Shown: positions 24,487 through 35,499 of the stretch, one piece after another | Numbering within the stretch: position 1 is the stretch's first letter | Layout of the letters: each line of letters starts with the position of its first letter | Assembly (NCBI RefSeq): GCF_024868665.1 | Contig: NC_079900.1 | Coordinates: 18,247,165-18,311,164, forward strand | DNA: 64,000 nucleotides | Reading direction: 5' to 3' | Origin: Triplophysa rosa | Taxonomy: Eukaryota; Chordata; Actinopteri; Cypriniformes; Nemacheilidae | Made by a program: the position numbers and the translations under genes | The notes under the pieces: model-generated | What the model was told of the DNA's origin: nothing | The model's input: only the letters and a program-made list of their open reading frames with translations | Database searches by the model: none

Positions 24487-24722
24487 CTGCCCTCCAAAGA
24501 CAAAGTGCAGTAACTATGCAAACACTGGAACTGAAAAAAGTCCCTTTAAAGTTTTACTCGAGTAATTCATTTAGTAGTTACTGCAGTTTTGATGCACTTG
24601 TTTCTCTGAAATGGTACAAGATTGAACCAGGAGACTTTGTCACAAGACAAAGCAGGTATCACAAAGCCTTAACTCAATTTTGAGTAAATGTGTAGTTACT
24701 GCACTTTGTCTTTGTAGGGCAG
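24487..24722. mobile_element. 236-bp inverted-repeat element inside family A copy A5
   Basis: The ends are a 30-bp terminal inverted repeat with one mismatch: 24487-24516 (starting ctgccctccaaagacaaagt) and 24693-24722 (ending actttgtctttgtagggcag). Both flanks read catt (24483-24486 and 24723-24726), consistent with a short target duplication. No coding capacity. It is the only copy I see in this window. Superfamily not assigned, because a 4-bp duplication alone is not diagnostic. Confidence 0.82.
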
Positions 24723-24883
24723 CATTTCTTACCTGTATAAATGACGTTGTTCTGATGAACACAGAGAAAGACATTTGGAAGAATGTTAGCCATTTTCAGT
24801 TCAGGGACATCATTGACTACCATAGTAGGAAAAATTAAATGGTAGTCAAATGTGTCCCAGAACTGTTCGTTTACCTAAATTCT

Positions 24884-25284
24884 TTAAAGTCACCATGAGA
24901 CGGAAGTTGCGATTGACTTCTCTTCCATATCGTGACATTTATCCAACTTAAACGGCTTCTGAAATTAGAAAAAATGTATGCCGGGCCTTTATTTTGCCCT
25001 TCCCTTTTTGATTGGTTTGTTGTAAGTTGGGCCTGGAGGGGAGCGCTAAAAATGCCTGGCCATTGGACAGTCAGTATAGTCCGACCTCTTTTTTGTTGCT
25101 GATGTCATGTGGTGAAGAGTTGTTGCTGAGAGGGGGAAAGGAGCTTAACGTTTTTGATTAAAGATTGTGCAAGTGCAGATGAATTAAAATATAATAATCG
25201 TGTGCACGGATAAATAATTTGTAATAATCACTGCAACACTGTAAAATACGTAGATTTTCCTGTTTGATTTCATGGCGACTTTAA
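24884..25284. mobile_element. Family B TTAA-flanked MITE, copy 2 (401 bp)
   Basis: Ends ttaaagtcaccatgag and catggcgactttaa, with the interior reverse-complementary to copy 1 at 4802-5204. It interrupts family A copy A5. Excising one TTAA plus the element rejoins cctaaattct with ttaaaatatctcattttgtg, matching the uninterrupted family A sequence at 59158-59190 (ctaaattcctcaaaatatct). The CRE palindrome of copy 1 reads TGATGTCA here. Confidence 0.85.
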
Positions 25285-25497
25285 AATATCTCATTTTGTG
25301 TTCAACAGAAAAAACAATGTAAAAAATCCTACTATGGTAGTGGATGATGCCCCAGAACTGTAAATTGCTAACATTCTTTCAAATATCCTTCTCTGTGTTC
25401 ATTGGAACGAAGAAATGTACTGTATACAGGTTTCAAACAACCTAAAGGTGAGGAAATGATGACAGAATTTTCATGTTTGGGTGAACTGTCCCTTTAA

Positions 25498-26079
25498 GGG
25501 CCATTGCAAGGGTTAAATGAAATAAGGCCTCAGAAAACAACTAAATGTCAAACCAGCATTTTCTCTTACATTATGTGTACTGGTGAGTATAGTTTATTAG
25601 AACACTATTTCAGATGTCACAATAAATTTGGTTGATCTGTTCACGTTCTCCTTCCCTGTTTTTCCACAGAAATCTTCAGTGCTGCCACCTATCAACCTGG
25701 AGTATTGCTTAATTTTTTCTGGGGTAGCTAATCCATTCCTATCCGATTTTATATCAAAACTGACATGATATTGTTCATTTATTTATAGCTGACTTTTGCT
25801 TAGGCCATAAAAACATTTTCCAACTGAGAAATTATGACTTTGTAACAGGCAACCTGATTAGAAACACACGGGGACAGTATGTTTGTGTTTACTGCATGTA
25901 TGTGGTGTTTTTTATTATTAATTTATTTTAATTTATTTATTTATTATTAAAAAAGTGTGTATAGACTGTTACCAATGCTTTTATTAGAGTACAAATAAAG
26001 CCAATTTCATTATATGCTGGTTACGGTATGTGCTGTACCTTCGCCACTGAGTGTCTCCCTTTTCAACTGTTTCACCAAT

Positions 26080-26125
<46 letters not shown>

Positions 26126-26759
26126 AATCATCACTCTGTGCTGCTGTACTCTTGGTGCAACCATTTGAAGAACCTCACATGTGAAAAACTAAATAAATAA
26201 TGAATAAATTCATTACTACCATAAGTGATATTTCACAATGATATAATTATGACAATCAAAATAATGTATATAGTGAGTTTATCTTTAGACTATACACTCT
26301 GCAGCCTTGTTTATTTATTTATTTGTCAAATATTAAAACAGTGCAGGGGACTTTTCTGTGACAGTCTCATGGTGAGTCTGTTAGGTTGTTTGCTGCTATT
26401 CTCTTTAAAACATGATGAGATCAGGACACACACCTCAGTGTGCAGACAGATGGAGTTCCTCATCCATGCTACGTTATATCACATCTTCATTCTGTGTGAC
26501 ATAAAAACACTGGCTGTCATTTTTTTTAATCTAAGAGCAAATACTATAGACATATATATATTTTGGTATCTCAAATGATGAAAACATCGAAAACGTTTCC
26601 CCAAAACAAATCATGGAAAAGTTACGGTTTTCATTTGAGTTTATTCTGCCGTGACACTGTCTAGATTCTGGCTGTTGTCATGAGAACGTCACTAATTACT
26701 CTTCAGAAACAAGAACATAGGCGTCTGCCCTCCTCTCTGGGTAAGAATCCACTCTTCTT
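25498..26759. other. Gene-free stretch with TC microsatellite
   Basis: No gene recognised. The 117-codon frame at 26225-26578 is hydrophobic and AT-rich, contains runs such as LFIC and IFWYLK, and shows no family signature; I treat it as chance. 25910-25960 is a TTTA-rich run. Confidence 0.5.
26083..26122 (+). repeat. (TC)20 microsatellite
   Basis: Twenty uninterrupted TC dinucleotides. Such polypyrimidine-polypurine tracts are usually polymorphic in length. Confidence 0.95.
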
Positions 26760-26900
26760 TTAAAGAGACAGTTCACCCAAATAGAAAAAATCCATAGTCT
26801 AGACAGTAAAAGTGAATGGCGTCCATAAAACGGTAGCAGTGCCACAACAGTATAGTCTGTGTGACTTTATAAATCTTAAGAAACCTCACGACAGCTTTGT
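26760..26900. repeat. Possible family A fragment
   Basis: The block opens with ttaaagagacagttcaccca, close to the family A left terminus. The following sequence (agtgaatggcgtccataa, ctgtgtgactttataa) diverges and no matching right end is visible, so this is either a truncated copy or a related subfamily. Confidence 0.4.
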
Positions 26901-27607
26901 GTGAGAAACACTGTTGTAGCTTCATGTTGAATTTATAACGTCAAGCGCCTTCATTATTGATTACCATGGATGTGGTGTACACAGGTTAAGTAGAGCATTA
27001 TGGATATAAATGGTCAGCATCAACTCAAAACCACTTTTCGTCTTTGCAATTTCATAACAAGGTCAAATAGTGACATACTCACTCATACCAAATGGCTCCT
27101 ACAATGTACACAACTCATTTTCCGTTGAGGTCAGCAAATGTCACCCAAGCCAATTCAAGTTAGTCAGAGAGGGCACATATAAATGCATAACACATTTTCC
27201 TTGGGTCAGAACAAAACAGCGAAAAAAGACAAAACAGTTGTTTTTAAATTGGATCCACGATTACAGCTGACCTTTCTTGATTGAATATAATAGCAAACGG
27301 AGCTAATGCAGAAAGGTCAATGGAACAGACAGCTTTAATCATATAATTGGCACTTTTTCCCCCGACGAGACAGCTCTGTTGTGGTGGGTGCACATTCCAC
27401 CCCCTCTTCAGAAAACAAATGCACTGAGCAGAGTAATGACATGTTTCCTGTCATATCCGAGTGATACTTGTTTAATCATGAAGTGAGACTGTCCCATTGT
27501 GACACTGGCTTTAGAAGCGTGTGTACTAACACCTTATCACGAAGTTATTACAAATTCTGTGTGAAAATATACTGTATAAATGCATCATCCCAGCCCAGAG
27601 TCAGTAA
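26901..27607. other. Gene-free stretch
   Basis: No gene or transposon recognised. The short frame at 27070-27270 has no domain. Confidence 0.5.
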
Positions 27608-28300
27608 AACTATTTGAAAAATGTAAATTAACAGAAAAAATTATAATATATAAATAAACAGTGGTTGCATTTAACGGTTAAATAGATTTTTTACTAAATG
27701 AAAAAAAATGTATTTATAATCATGAAATTTTAGTATGTAAAGCAACATTTTTCACAACAATTTTCAAAAGTAAACTTATAATGTAAAAAAATAATACAAT
27801 TATGAAAATGCACAAAAATGTAAATTTACCGAAACCTATTTGAAGAATTTACATTAACAGAAAAAAACACCTACAAATATAATATAGAATGAGACAGTGG
27901 ATGCATTGAATGCTGGTTGAATAGATTTTTTACTACATTAAATAAAATTGATAAAATATTTAAAATGTATCAATAGTTATTAAATTCTGTATGTAAAGCT
28001 TTGTGCAACAGTAAGCTTATAATGTAAAAAAATCTAATTAAAATTGCAAAACTGTGCATTAGAAAAATAAATATTACAAAAATGAACATTAAATAATAAA
28101 AAATCTAATTAAAATCACAAAAATATAAAATTGAACTATTTGAAGAATGTACATTAATAAAAATGCAAAGCTTTTTCACAAAAATTTGAAACAGTAAGCT
28201 TATAATGTAAAATTTAAATAAAAGTAATAATAAAATGAATACAAAAAATATTTTTTTTTGTATTTAAATTAAAATATAATCTTATAATTTCAGGAGCCGG
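27608..28300. repeat. Degenerate AT-rich tandem repeat, about 3 units of 230-300 bp
   Basis: Landmark words recur in the same order: ctatttgaa near 27609, 27836 and 28135; agattttttacta near 27684 and 27924; aacttataatgtaaa or agcttataatgtaaaa near 27775, 28014 and 28197. The spacing of about 240 bp between the first two units indicates an old tandem duplication of an A/T-rich unit. The third unit is shortened. No coding content. Confidence 0.62.
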
Positions 28301-29144
28301 GTACAACTTTGTGCAAAATCTCAGTCAGATGTCATTTGACTTTAACCAACATTAAAAAAGTAAAATGTAAAAATGGGGAAATTCCTGTCCATGAACAGGG
28401 ATTCAAAGATTCAAAGTTGTGTGCCTATGCCACGAACTGCCTTGAGACTGGGTTGGAACACAACAGCACACTGATCCAAGTGTCAGAGTACAGGCGGCAG
28501 TCTCTGCTCTTTGTTATATAACTAAGCAAATGTAAATAACAAAATTCATATTACGAGTGGTAACACGGCCAGTGTTCAGATTCGGTGGGTGTTATCACAG
28601 ACAATATTAGAATATGTTTGCTGATGAATGCTTTCCTCACGCATACACACTCTGTATACACATAAAACGCACTTTAGCTTCTGTGCGTCCAAAAGGCTAG
28701 GAGAGATTAGATTGAAAAAAGCACCCAGTAGCTACTGAAATTTCTATCTCTTTCCCATCAGCATATCAAATGTATGTGTCATATCCTGACACCTGTAGTG
28801 TTTGAATATGCATTACAGCTAAACATGATTCAAGACATCAATCCCTGCAAAACGAAACACCACATGGGTGCCATCTGTGGCAAATAATTATTCCCACACA
28901 ACGTGAATCATTTAGCAGAGTTGATTATTTGTTGCATGTTGAGATATTCTCCAATTTATGAAAGCAGGAAAGTGAGAAAAAACAATTAGAGAACATAATA
29001 ATTGTGAAACCGTTAATAAATAAATAATAAATAAACAGTTAATATTAAATACATGCTAATTAGTAACAGACTGATACTGTATATATACTGTATATATCGC
29101 GATGCGACAGTCCCATTAGAACAAGCCTTGAGTCATGTCGCGCC
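28301..29144. other. Gene-free stretch
   Basis: No gene recognised. A short TATA-rich repeat (actgtatatatactgtatat) lies near 29077-29097. Confidence 0.5.
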
Positions 29145-29440
29145 CGGTGTTAGTCCGCGGTCACACTTGACTTTTTCGTTCCATTGACTTCCATTCATAC
29201 GCATGCGAATGCATCAGACCAGAAACGCAAGCCTGTCCAAAGTTATTTCGCATTTCGCTGCATAGCAAAGTTCAAGTTTGGTGAACTCTGACCTGCGAAT
29301 TGTGAGTGCGTGAGACCAATAGAAGATCAAAACGTCACAGTGTGATCTCGGTATACAGAAATGCAAAAAATGGAGGAATCGCTCTCTCCCATTTTCGTAC
29401 CACCGTCCGAACGAATTGTGCATGCTCAAAGTCAAATCTG
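29145..29440. repeat. Probable inverted-repeat element
   Basis: Opens with tccgcggtcacacttgactt and closes with gtcaaatctgacttt, with a GC-richer interior than its flanks. The inverted pairing of the ends is weak, so the call rests on composition and resemblance to the GC-rich MITEs at 19310 and 63157. Confidence 0.35.
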
Positions 29441-29850
29441 ACTTTACACTGTAAAAATATTAATTAAAACCATGGTCTGTCTGAATACTTGATTCTGATT
29501 GGCTGAAAGGTGTGCATTAAAACCATTTAATGCACATGTACTGTAGTTCTAGTCAGTTTGATCAACGTTCAAAATTCATGCACTGCCTATAATGTAATCA
29601 TTTAACAGACACACATGCACAGATCGGACACTGATTGCGCTGCCAGTGCTCTTGTGTAACTTGTTGTTTCCCAAGTCTGGACTGGGACTAAAAGCAGCCC
29701 TGGGATTCTTCACCAAGAGCAGACCTCTGTCCATTTTGTCCGTTCGCGTTTTGTGTTCCGGGTGGGGTCCAGCTTCATCTGCTCATAATTTCATTAAATC
29801 ACTTGAAGATTTGCAATATTCTTCAGCAATGAAGGGGTAGCATCGCTGTT

Positions 29851-29887
29851 CTCTCTCTCTCTCTCTGTCTCTCTCTCTCTCTCTCTC
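29851..29887 (+). repeat. CT microsatellite with one interruption
   Basis: A run of CT dinucleotides broken by a single GT (near 29866). Confidence 0.92.
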
Positions 29888-30034
29888 AATAATTGTCAAA
29901 TAAATGCTATAATTCATTCAAATAAATGCAATCTTATCTTTATCTTTATTATACATTATTTTCACCTGACTGACCAAAAATTGCACTGTAAATATCAATA
30001 ACTTTTTTAACTTGGCAAATGACCATGGTCTTAC

Positions 30035-30088
30035 TATACTATACTTTACTATACTTATACTTACTACTCACTACTCACTACTCACTAT
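30035..30088 (+). repeat. ACTAT/ACTC short tandem tract
   Basis: Imperfect repeats of tactatac followed by three copies of actcact-type units. Simple repeat, no further function seen. Confidence 0.75.
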
Positions 30089-30265
30089 AGATACTGTATA
30101 TAAAATATAAATGTTTTTCATTTTATTTTATACCCAACTTGTAAATGTGCAGTCTATTTCTGCAATTTGACATTTTGTTACCGCATTTTAAAAAATATGT
30201 GAAAATTCTGTAATTAAATAAAAAAATTAAATAAAAAATAAGTACAATTTTTTTTCAGTCTAGCC

Positions 30266-30330
30266 CAGGGGCGGATTAAGGTGGTCAGGGGCCCCTAGGT
30301 TGCTTTTTAGGTGAGGCCCCCCCTTTGGTG
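30266..30330. repeat. One end of a transposon (CAGGGGCGGATT terminus)
   Basis: caggggcggattaaggtggt followed by ggggcccctaggttgctttt is a terminus I recognise from fish DNA transposons with hAT-like ends. I could not find the partner end up to 31500, so the element is truncated or the partner has diverged. Confidence 0.45.
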
Positions 30331-33300
30331 GCTTTCATGTGCCTTTCACGCTTGCAGTTTAGTTCGGAGCGGGGCACGGTTTGCATGAAAAATCACTAAT
30401 GTAAAAGCTGCCACGCAAACCTTGCGCATGCGCTTTAGCCGATTACAATGTATTTACTTCAATAAAACACATGTGAGAGATGATAGCGTTGGTAATTTAC
30501 CTTGGATTTGAGCAAGAGTGAGCCTGCATTGTTTTGCGCGTTGCGAGTGGAATCAGAGCGGCAAATGAATGGTAATATTATGTTTACAGATTTAAAAATA
30601 GTCTTGATAAATAGTCTGTTTGCAAGCAGCAGAAAGCTTTGTGAGCGAAGATACAGTAAGACCAAGTGTTGCTTGCGCATAATAACATCAAGTGAATAAA
30701 AAACACAACATATTGACCCGTGTTCTGTTTACTATCATGTGTCATGCATGTTCGCGATGATGTAAGATGAATGCAAACGCACCAGGGTTCGATAGAATCA
30801 AGCTGAGACACCAAACCAACGCTGCGAGGGGCGTCGGTAACAATCGCACTCGGATACACACACATTGAGACATCAAATACTACAGTGTTTCCTCTACATT
30901 CCTGGTTGCTTAGCAACGGCAAACATCAGGAGAGCGCAAGCTCCAGTTTTATACAAGTAACACGCAAAATATGAATGGCCGCTAAAAACGCCTCGGTGGA
31001 TCTTTACTGAGACACAAACCACTGTGCATTACATAAACTGTGTATAAAACAAAACCATAATTAAAAACCAACCTGTATAATATGCGTGTCATTGTGGAAT
31101 AACTCCCTGAAATATTACAGATGACATGATGAGCTACAGTAACTGCTGCAACAGCGAAGGATCCCGCTGCAGTCGTTTCAACCGCAGCACCGATGTTAGC
31201 CAATGCAAGCTGCCAGTCCTCCTGCTGCTAGTCACGTTGTTCTTGTAACCTTTGTATTTTCCGTTTTTGTGCTCCACTATTGTACTTTCTTCTGGACATT
31301 TTGCCGCAATGCCGTCTAGCAAATGACCCAAATCTTATATCTATCCAATCACCATCTTATTTTTTGTTTTATTTCTTATGGGGAAATGAGACTCTAGCCA
31401 ATAACAATATCGCCATCAGCTATTTATACTTTATAAAGTAATAGATCTGTTTAAGGTCAGTTCCAATATCAGAGAAGTAGGGCCTATTTTAATAGTCATA
31501 TCACACTCTTAAAATCACTATTGAATATAGAAAATGAAAATACAGTAATCCCAAAGGGTATCTAAATGTGTGTTCACTTGATGGTAAAAACACTTTTTCC
31601 TTCTTCAATGTAATATTTAGGTGAAAGTTAAACCATACACTGGTTCAATTTCCCATAAACTGTAAACACTGTGGTGCTTTTAACATCACTCTGTTTGTTT
31701 GAGCACCCAGAGTCTTGTGTGTGGTATAGCGCAAGATTAAATTCAGGATAAAATCTCTTGATGAAGCTTCAATTACACACTAATGTGCAACTGTTGTTTT
31801 CTGTTTGGTTGCAGTAGCATTTAAAAGCTTCCTTTGTCAGTGTGTGACATTGAGAGGAAGAAATAATGAATCAAGACATCAATTAGGGCATGCCAGCAAC
31901 AAACTCCCCAAATTGACTTTACCTGAATTTAACTCACAAGAATAAATTTACACTAAATACAACACTAATGACACCAAAAACGCATGTAACCGAATCACAA
32001 ACAGCGATAAACAGCTGGTTTTGAAATCAACTAAGCTACTGTCACTTTACTGATAAAACGCTGTCAGTAGTGTCTTTACTTTTAATGAGCTCTTCTCCAT
32101 CACTGGAAACGGTTAAGAAAATATTCCTCTAATCAGTTTCAGGAAAGTGCATGCCGCAAAGTCTACAGATTAAACAAAGACCTCACCTCCAGCCCGAGGA
32201 CAGACGCAGTTTATCAACGACTCGGGTCGGCCTCGATCTCTCCCTCTCATGACGCCCTGGGGACTCGCTTTATCAGAGCAACTAGACACTCGGTACATAG
32301 CCGTACCCTCAGAAAATAAGGCCTGCCATCTATTGACTGATAAGAGAAGAGTCTAACCTGCTAAAATAAAATTACAGACTTCTCATATATTTCATTATTA
32401 TTTCCTATAGCGCCAGCAGTTTGAAGCTCCTGAGAGAAGCCCTGGGCAATTCACTTTTTATGAGACCCAGCTGAGGTTCGCGCTTATCGGCTTTATTTTA
32501 CCGAGATGATTTCAAGTAGGATGGAAGCAATTGAAAATGTAATAATGATAATGAGTTTATCGTAGAAGCTCGTGAGAACAAGATTCGCTATGAATTAACA
32601 CACTAAAGAGTGATTCTCAAACGGATAGATTACTGATGTTAATTATGTTGAAAATTGTTACTTTTCATCTTCAAGCAGAGATGCGTATATGACAAATCAA
32701 AGCCATTCGTGTTCACACTTGATGCTGTCAATCTTCACTCCAATAGCAATATCTGTTAGTCATTGACTAAGGATGCAGATGCTGTCAGTGGGATGCAATC
32801 CTCTGTGCCACAAAATACATCACTATTTCTTTAGTTTAAAGCTGTGCTGTGCTAGATACTTTCGTAAAGGCTAGCAATAGCAAGCTAGCAAGCTTCAGAG
32901 CTCTTTTCAAAGCCACACCCCATCTTCATTTACCCTATATGCCTTTTTTAGCCGTGTCACAACATGACAGTACAAAAACATAAAATGACAGTAATAATGA
33001 ATGTGAAGTTATTACATCATTGTATTGTGTAGTGTTATAACATTCGGTTTGGTAAGATGTAGTTTATGTGTGAGCAGAGTGCGCAGAGTTGTATGCAAAT
33101 ACATCGGTTGACAGGCAGGTAGGATATCCTATTTGGACCGAAGGCAATGATTGGATGAACATTTTATGGTCCTGAGACTTCCAAACAAGATACATTTTTT
33201 AGTACTTATCGATTGCTATCAGGATGTGAGGAGAGTTTCAACTAGCATAAGAAAAAAAATCATCTACAAAATATTGCATACATCAGCTTTAATAAAACTG

Positions 33301-33558
33301 AGCTCTACATAAACATCTGCAGCTTGTGTTTTTAATGAAATAAATGCACTTAAAATCAACCTATGGTGCAAATATATTAATATTGTAAAATAAGTTTCAT
33401 TCATTCAATTCATATTTCAAATAAACTATACAGCCATACAGAAACAGAAAGAAACATTACACTACACATGCTGTGATAGAATACACATTCCTATCCAATC
33501 ATTCAATTAAATAAAAAAACGATTAACTTTTCCACTATCTCAGCACAAGAATGACTTA
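30331..33558. other. 3.2-kb gene-free stretch
   Basis: 30331-31460 may be the interior of the element whose end is at 30266; overlapping frames on both strands (30459-31331) show no domain. 31480-33558 shows no repeat or exon I can recognise. Confidence 0.45.
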
Positions 33559-33901
33559 TAGGTCCAATGTGTAATTTTTTGGAGGATCTATTGACAGAAA
33601 TGCAATATAATATACATAAATATGTATTCAGATGTGGATAAAGACCTTACATAATGAAGCGTTGTGTTTTTATTATCTTAGAATGAGCTATTTCTATCTA
33701 CATACACCACAGGTCCCCTTACATGGAATTCACCATGTTGTTTCTACAGTAGCCCTAAACAGACAAACTGCTCTACAGAATGCGTTTTGTAAATACGTTA
33801 TCTCCTTCGGCAAAGAAGCGAAAAAGTGACGACATCTTAGTTCTGTGTCAGCCACCGTAGAGCTGGCCAGATGCCGCCAAATTGAATACACTGGACCTTT
33901 A
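33559..33901. mobile_element. MITE with AGGTCCAATGTGTA-like ends (343 bp)
   Basis: The left end ataggtccaatgtgtaattt pairs with the right end attgaatacactggaccttt as an imperfect inverted repeat of about 15 bp. Overlapping frames on both strands (33632-33829 and 33730-33930) are by-products. The ends resemble a family common in zebrafish-like genomes, but I do not assign a name. Confidence 0.65.
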
Positions 33902-34960
33902 AAGGAATGTAATGTAACTCCATGATGCACTGTTCACACGGAGCAAACTCCACCCACAGAAATGACATCACTAACGGGATCATTTAGACACCACTCTCAT
34001 CTCTTCAAATGAACTGCATTGCACAATTTACGTGTGCATTTAACAGAGCAGCAAAGCTGTGCTAAACCATCCAATACACTTTCCCCACACGACTACTGTA
34101 AGTGCATTACCATAAACATGCTATTGTGTGTTTATACAAACAAAACAAAAAAACAAGATAAAATGATCTTCTGTGGTAATTGTCAGCATGTCAATAGAGT
34201 TAATATTCAATTGAACCCAGAATATTCTGAATTGTTTTAAGTTAGTAGGATGGCAATGATATCTAACATCCAATATCAAGACAGAGAGAACAAATACACT
34301 ACGCCACATGCTTTTACGCAACCCGTCCCAATGAAAGATTAATGACACAACGTCTGTCCACCAAGACACAACCACTTAGATCACAAACAACGTTGCAATC
34401 ACAAATTAAGAGAGCTGCTTTTCCATTGTCAATCAGCCCACAGGTGATTTATTAAATATTTACCATGAATCCATGCTGCACTCAGCTCCAAGTCAGACCG
34501 AAGAGGGATCACTCTGCGTCTCGCCGCCCTGATTTTATTCCTCTGGTATTGGCAAGATAAATACATGTCAGCGTGATCCGGGCTGCCCCCTGTGCTGCCG
34601 TGATTATAGCGTTTAATAACTCGCCGTCAGTAATACATTGACATTGTCCGGCCAGGATTCTTGCCAGGAAGGCTTGATTTACCAAACCCCTTGAAGGGGG
34701 GAAAAAATCTCATTCAGCAGATGGATTGCTGAAAAGGCTCTCCAGCAGGCCTATAAATCATTCTTTAATCAGACCTTTCAGTGTGAGCGCAGAGCCTCCG
34801 CTGGCCTACTGGAGGACCCCTGACTCAATACTGTCTGCTACTGCCCTCCACATCCTGTCCCCCTTCAACCACTCTTTCCTTTTTATGGAAGTGATGTCAC
34901 TTAAAAATGTAAAAACTATATTCATTACTGTAGATATGATTAGTCTCCACCTCTTAAATG
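33902..34960. other. Gene-free stretch
   Basis: No exon or repeat recognised. Frames at 34019-34240, 34121-34375 and 34726-35004 are unsupported. Confidence 0.5.
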
Positions 34961-35235
34961 CACTCTTAAAAAAAGGTGCTTCAAAAGGTTCTTTGATGCC
35001 ATAGAAGAACCTTTTGGTTCCACAAAGAACCTTTAACATCTGAAGAGAACCTTTATGCTTACAAAAGGTTCTTTCTGGTGAAAAAGTTTCTTCAAATTTC
35101 TTCAAATTATAAAAAAGTAAGAAAGAGATGGTTCTTTAAAGAACCTTTGACTGAATGGTTCTTTGTGGAACCAAAAATGGTTCTTCTATGGCATCATTGT
35201 GAAGAACCTTTAAAGCACCTTTATTTTTAACACAG
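34961..35235. mobile_element. Long fold-back MITE rich in GGTTCTT/AAGAACC
   Basis: The left arm from cactcttaaaaaaaggtgct and the right arm ending taaagcacctttatttttaa pair over roughly 75 bp, with shared words gatgccatagaagaacc and ggttccacaaagaacc on opposite strands. The interior carries more aaggttcttt and aagaacctt words in both orientations. Almost the whole 275 bp can fold on itself. The antisense frame 34806-35105 is a by-product. Confidence 0.78.
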
Positions 35236-35390
35236 GATGCGACAGGCGCGCGCGACATGACAACCTGCTTGTTCTTAATGGGTCGCCGCGTTGCATCCAG
35301 TGTGGACAAAATTTAAAACTATAATGTGTTTCTAATGTCTTTTGTCTCGTCTCGTCGTGCCGGTCACGTCCGGTGTAGACACGGTGTAAG
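35236..35390. repeat. Possible GC-rich MITE fragment
   Basis: ggatgcgacaggcgcgcgcg on the left and gtgccggtcacgtccggtgt on the right form a weak inverted pair. It directly abuts the fold-back element to its left. Family and ends are uncertain. Confidence 0.4.
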
Positions 35391-35499
35391 AGTGTGTCTG
35401 AGAACACCTGATGCATCTTAAACTGAAGAGTCTGCATTACAACTTTTGTAACTCATACGTTCTTGTCAGTCAGCCATGATAAAAATGACATTTAAAAGA

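Larger units (their letters stand above)
22720..25497. mobile_element. Family A MITE, copy A5, split by three later insertions
   Basis: The left end ttaaagggatagttca (22720-22735) and right end gggtgaactgtccctttaa (to 25497) are family A termini 2.8 kb apart. Family A body segments appear in order at about 24451-24486, 24727-24883 and 25285-25497. The gaps hold a minus-strand LINE (22736-24450), a 236-bp element (24487-24722) and family B copy 2 (24884-25284). Removing the three leaves roughly 425 bp, the usual family A length. Confidence 0.82.

Noticed and set aside
26225..26578. 117-codon hydrophobic open frame that looks membrane-like
   Set aside because: AT-rich composition alone yields hydrophobic codons, and there is no family signature or gene context.
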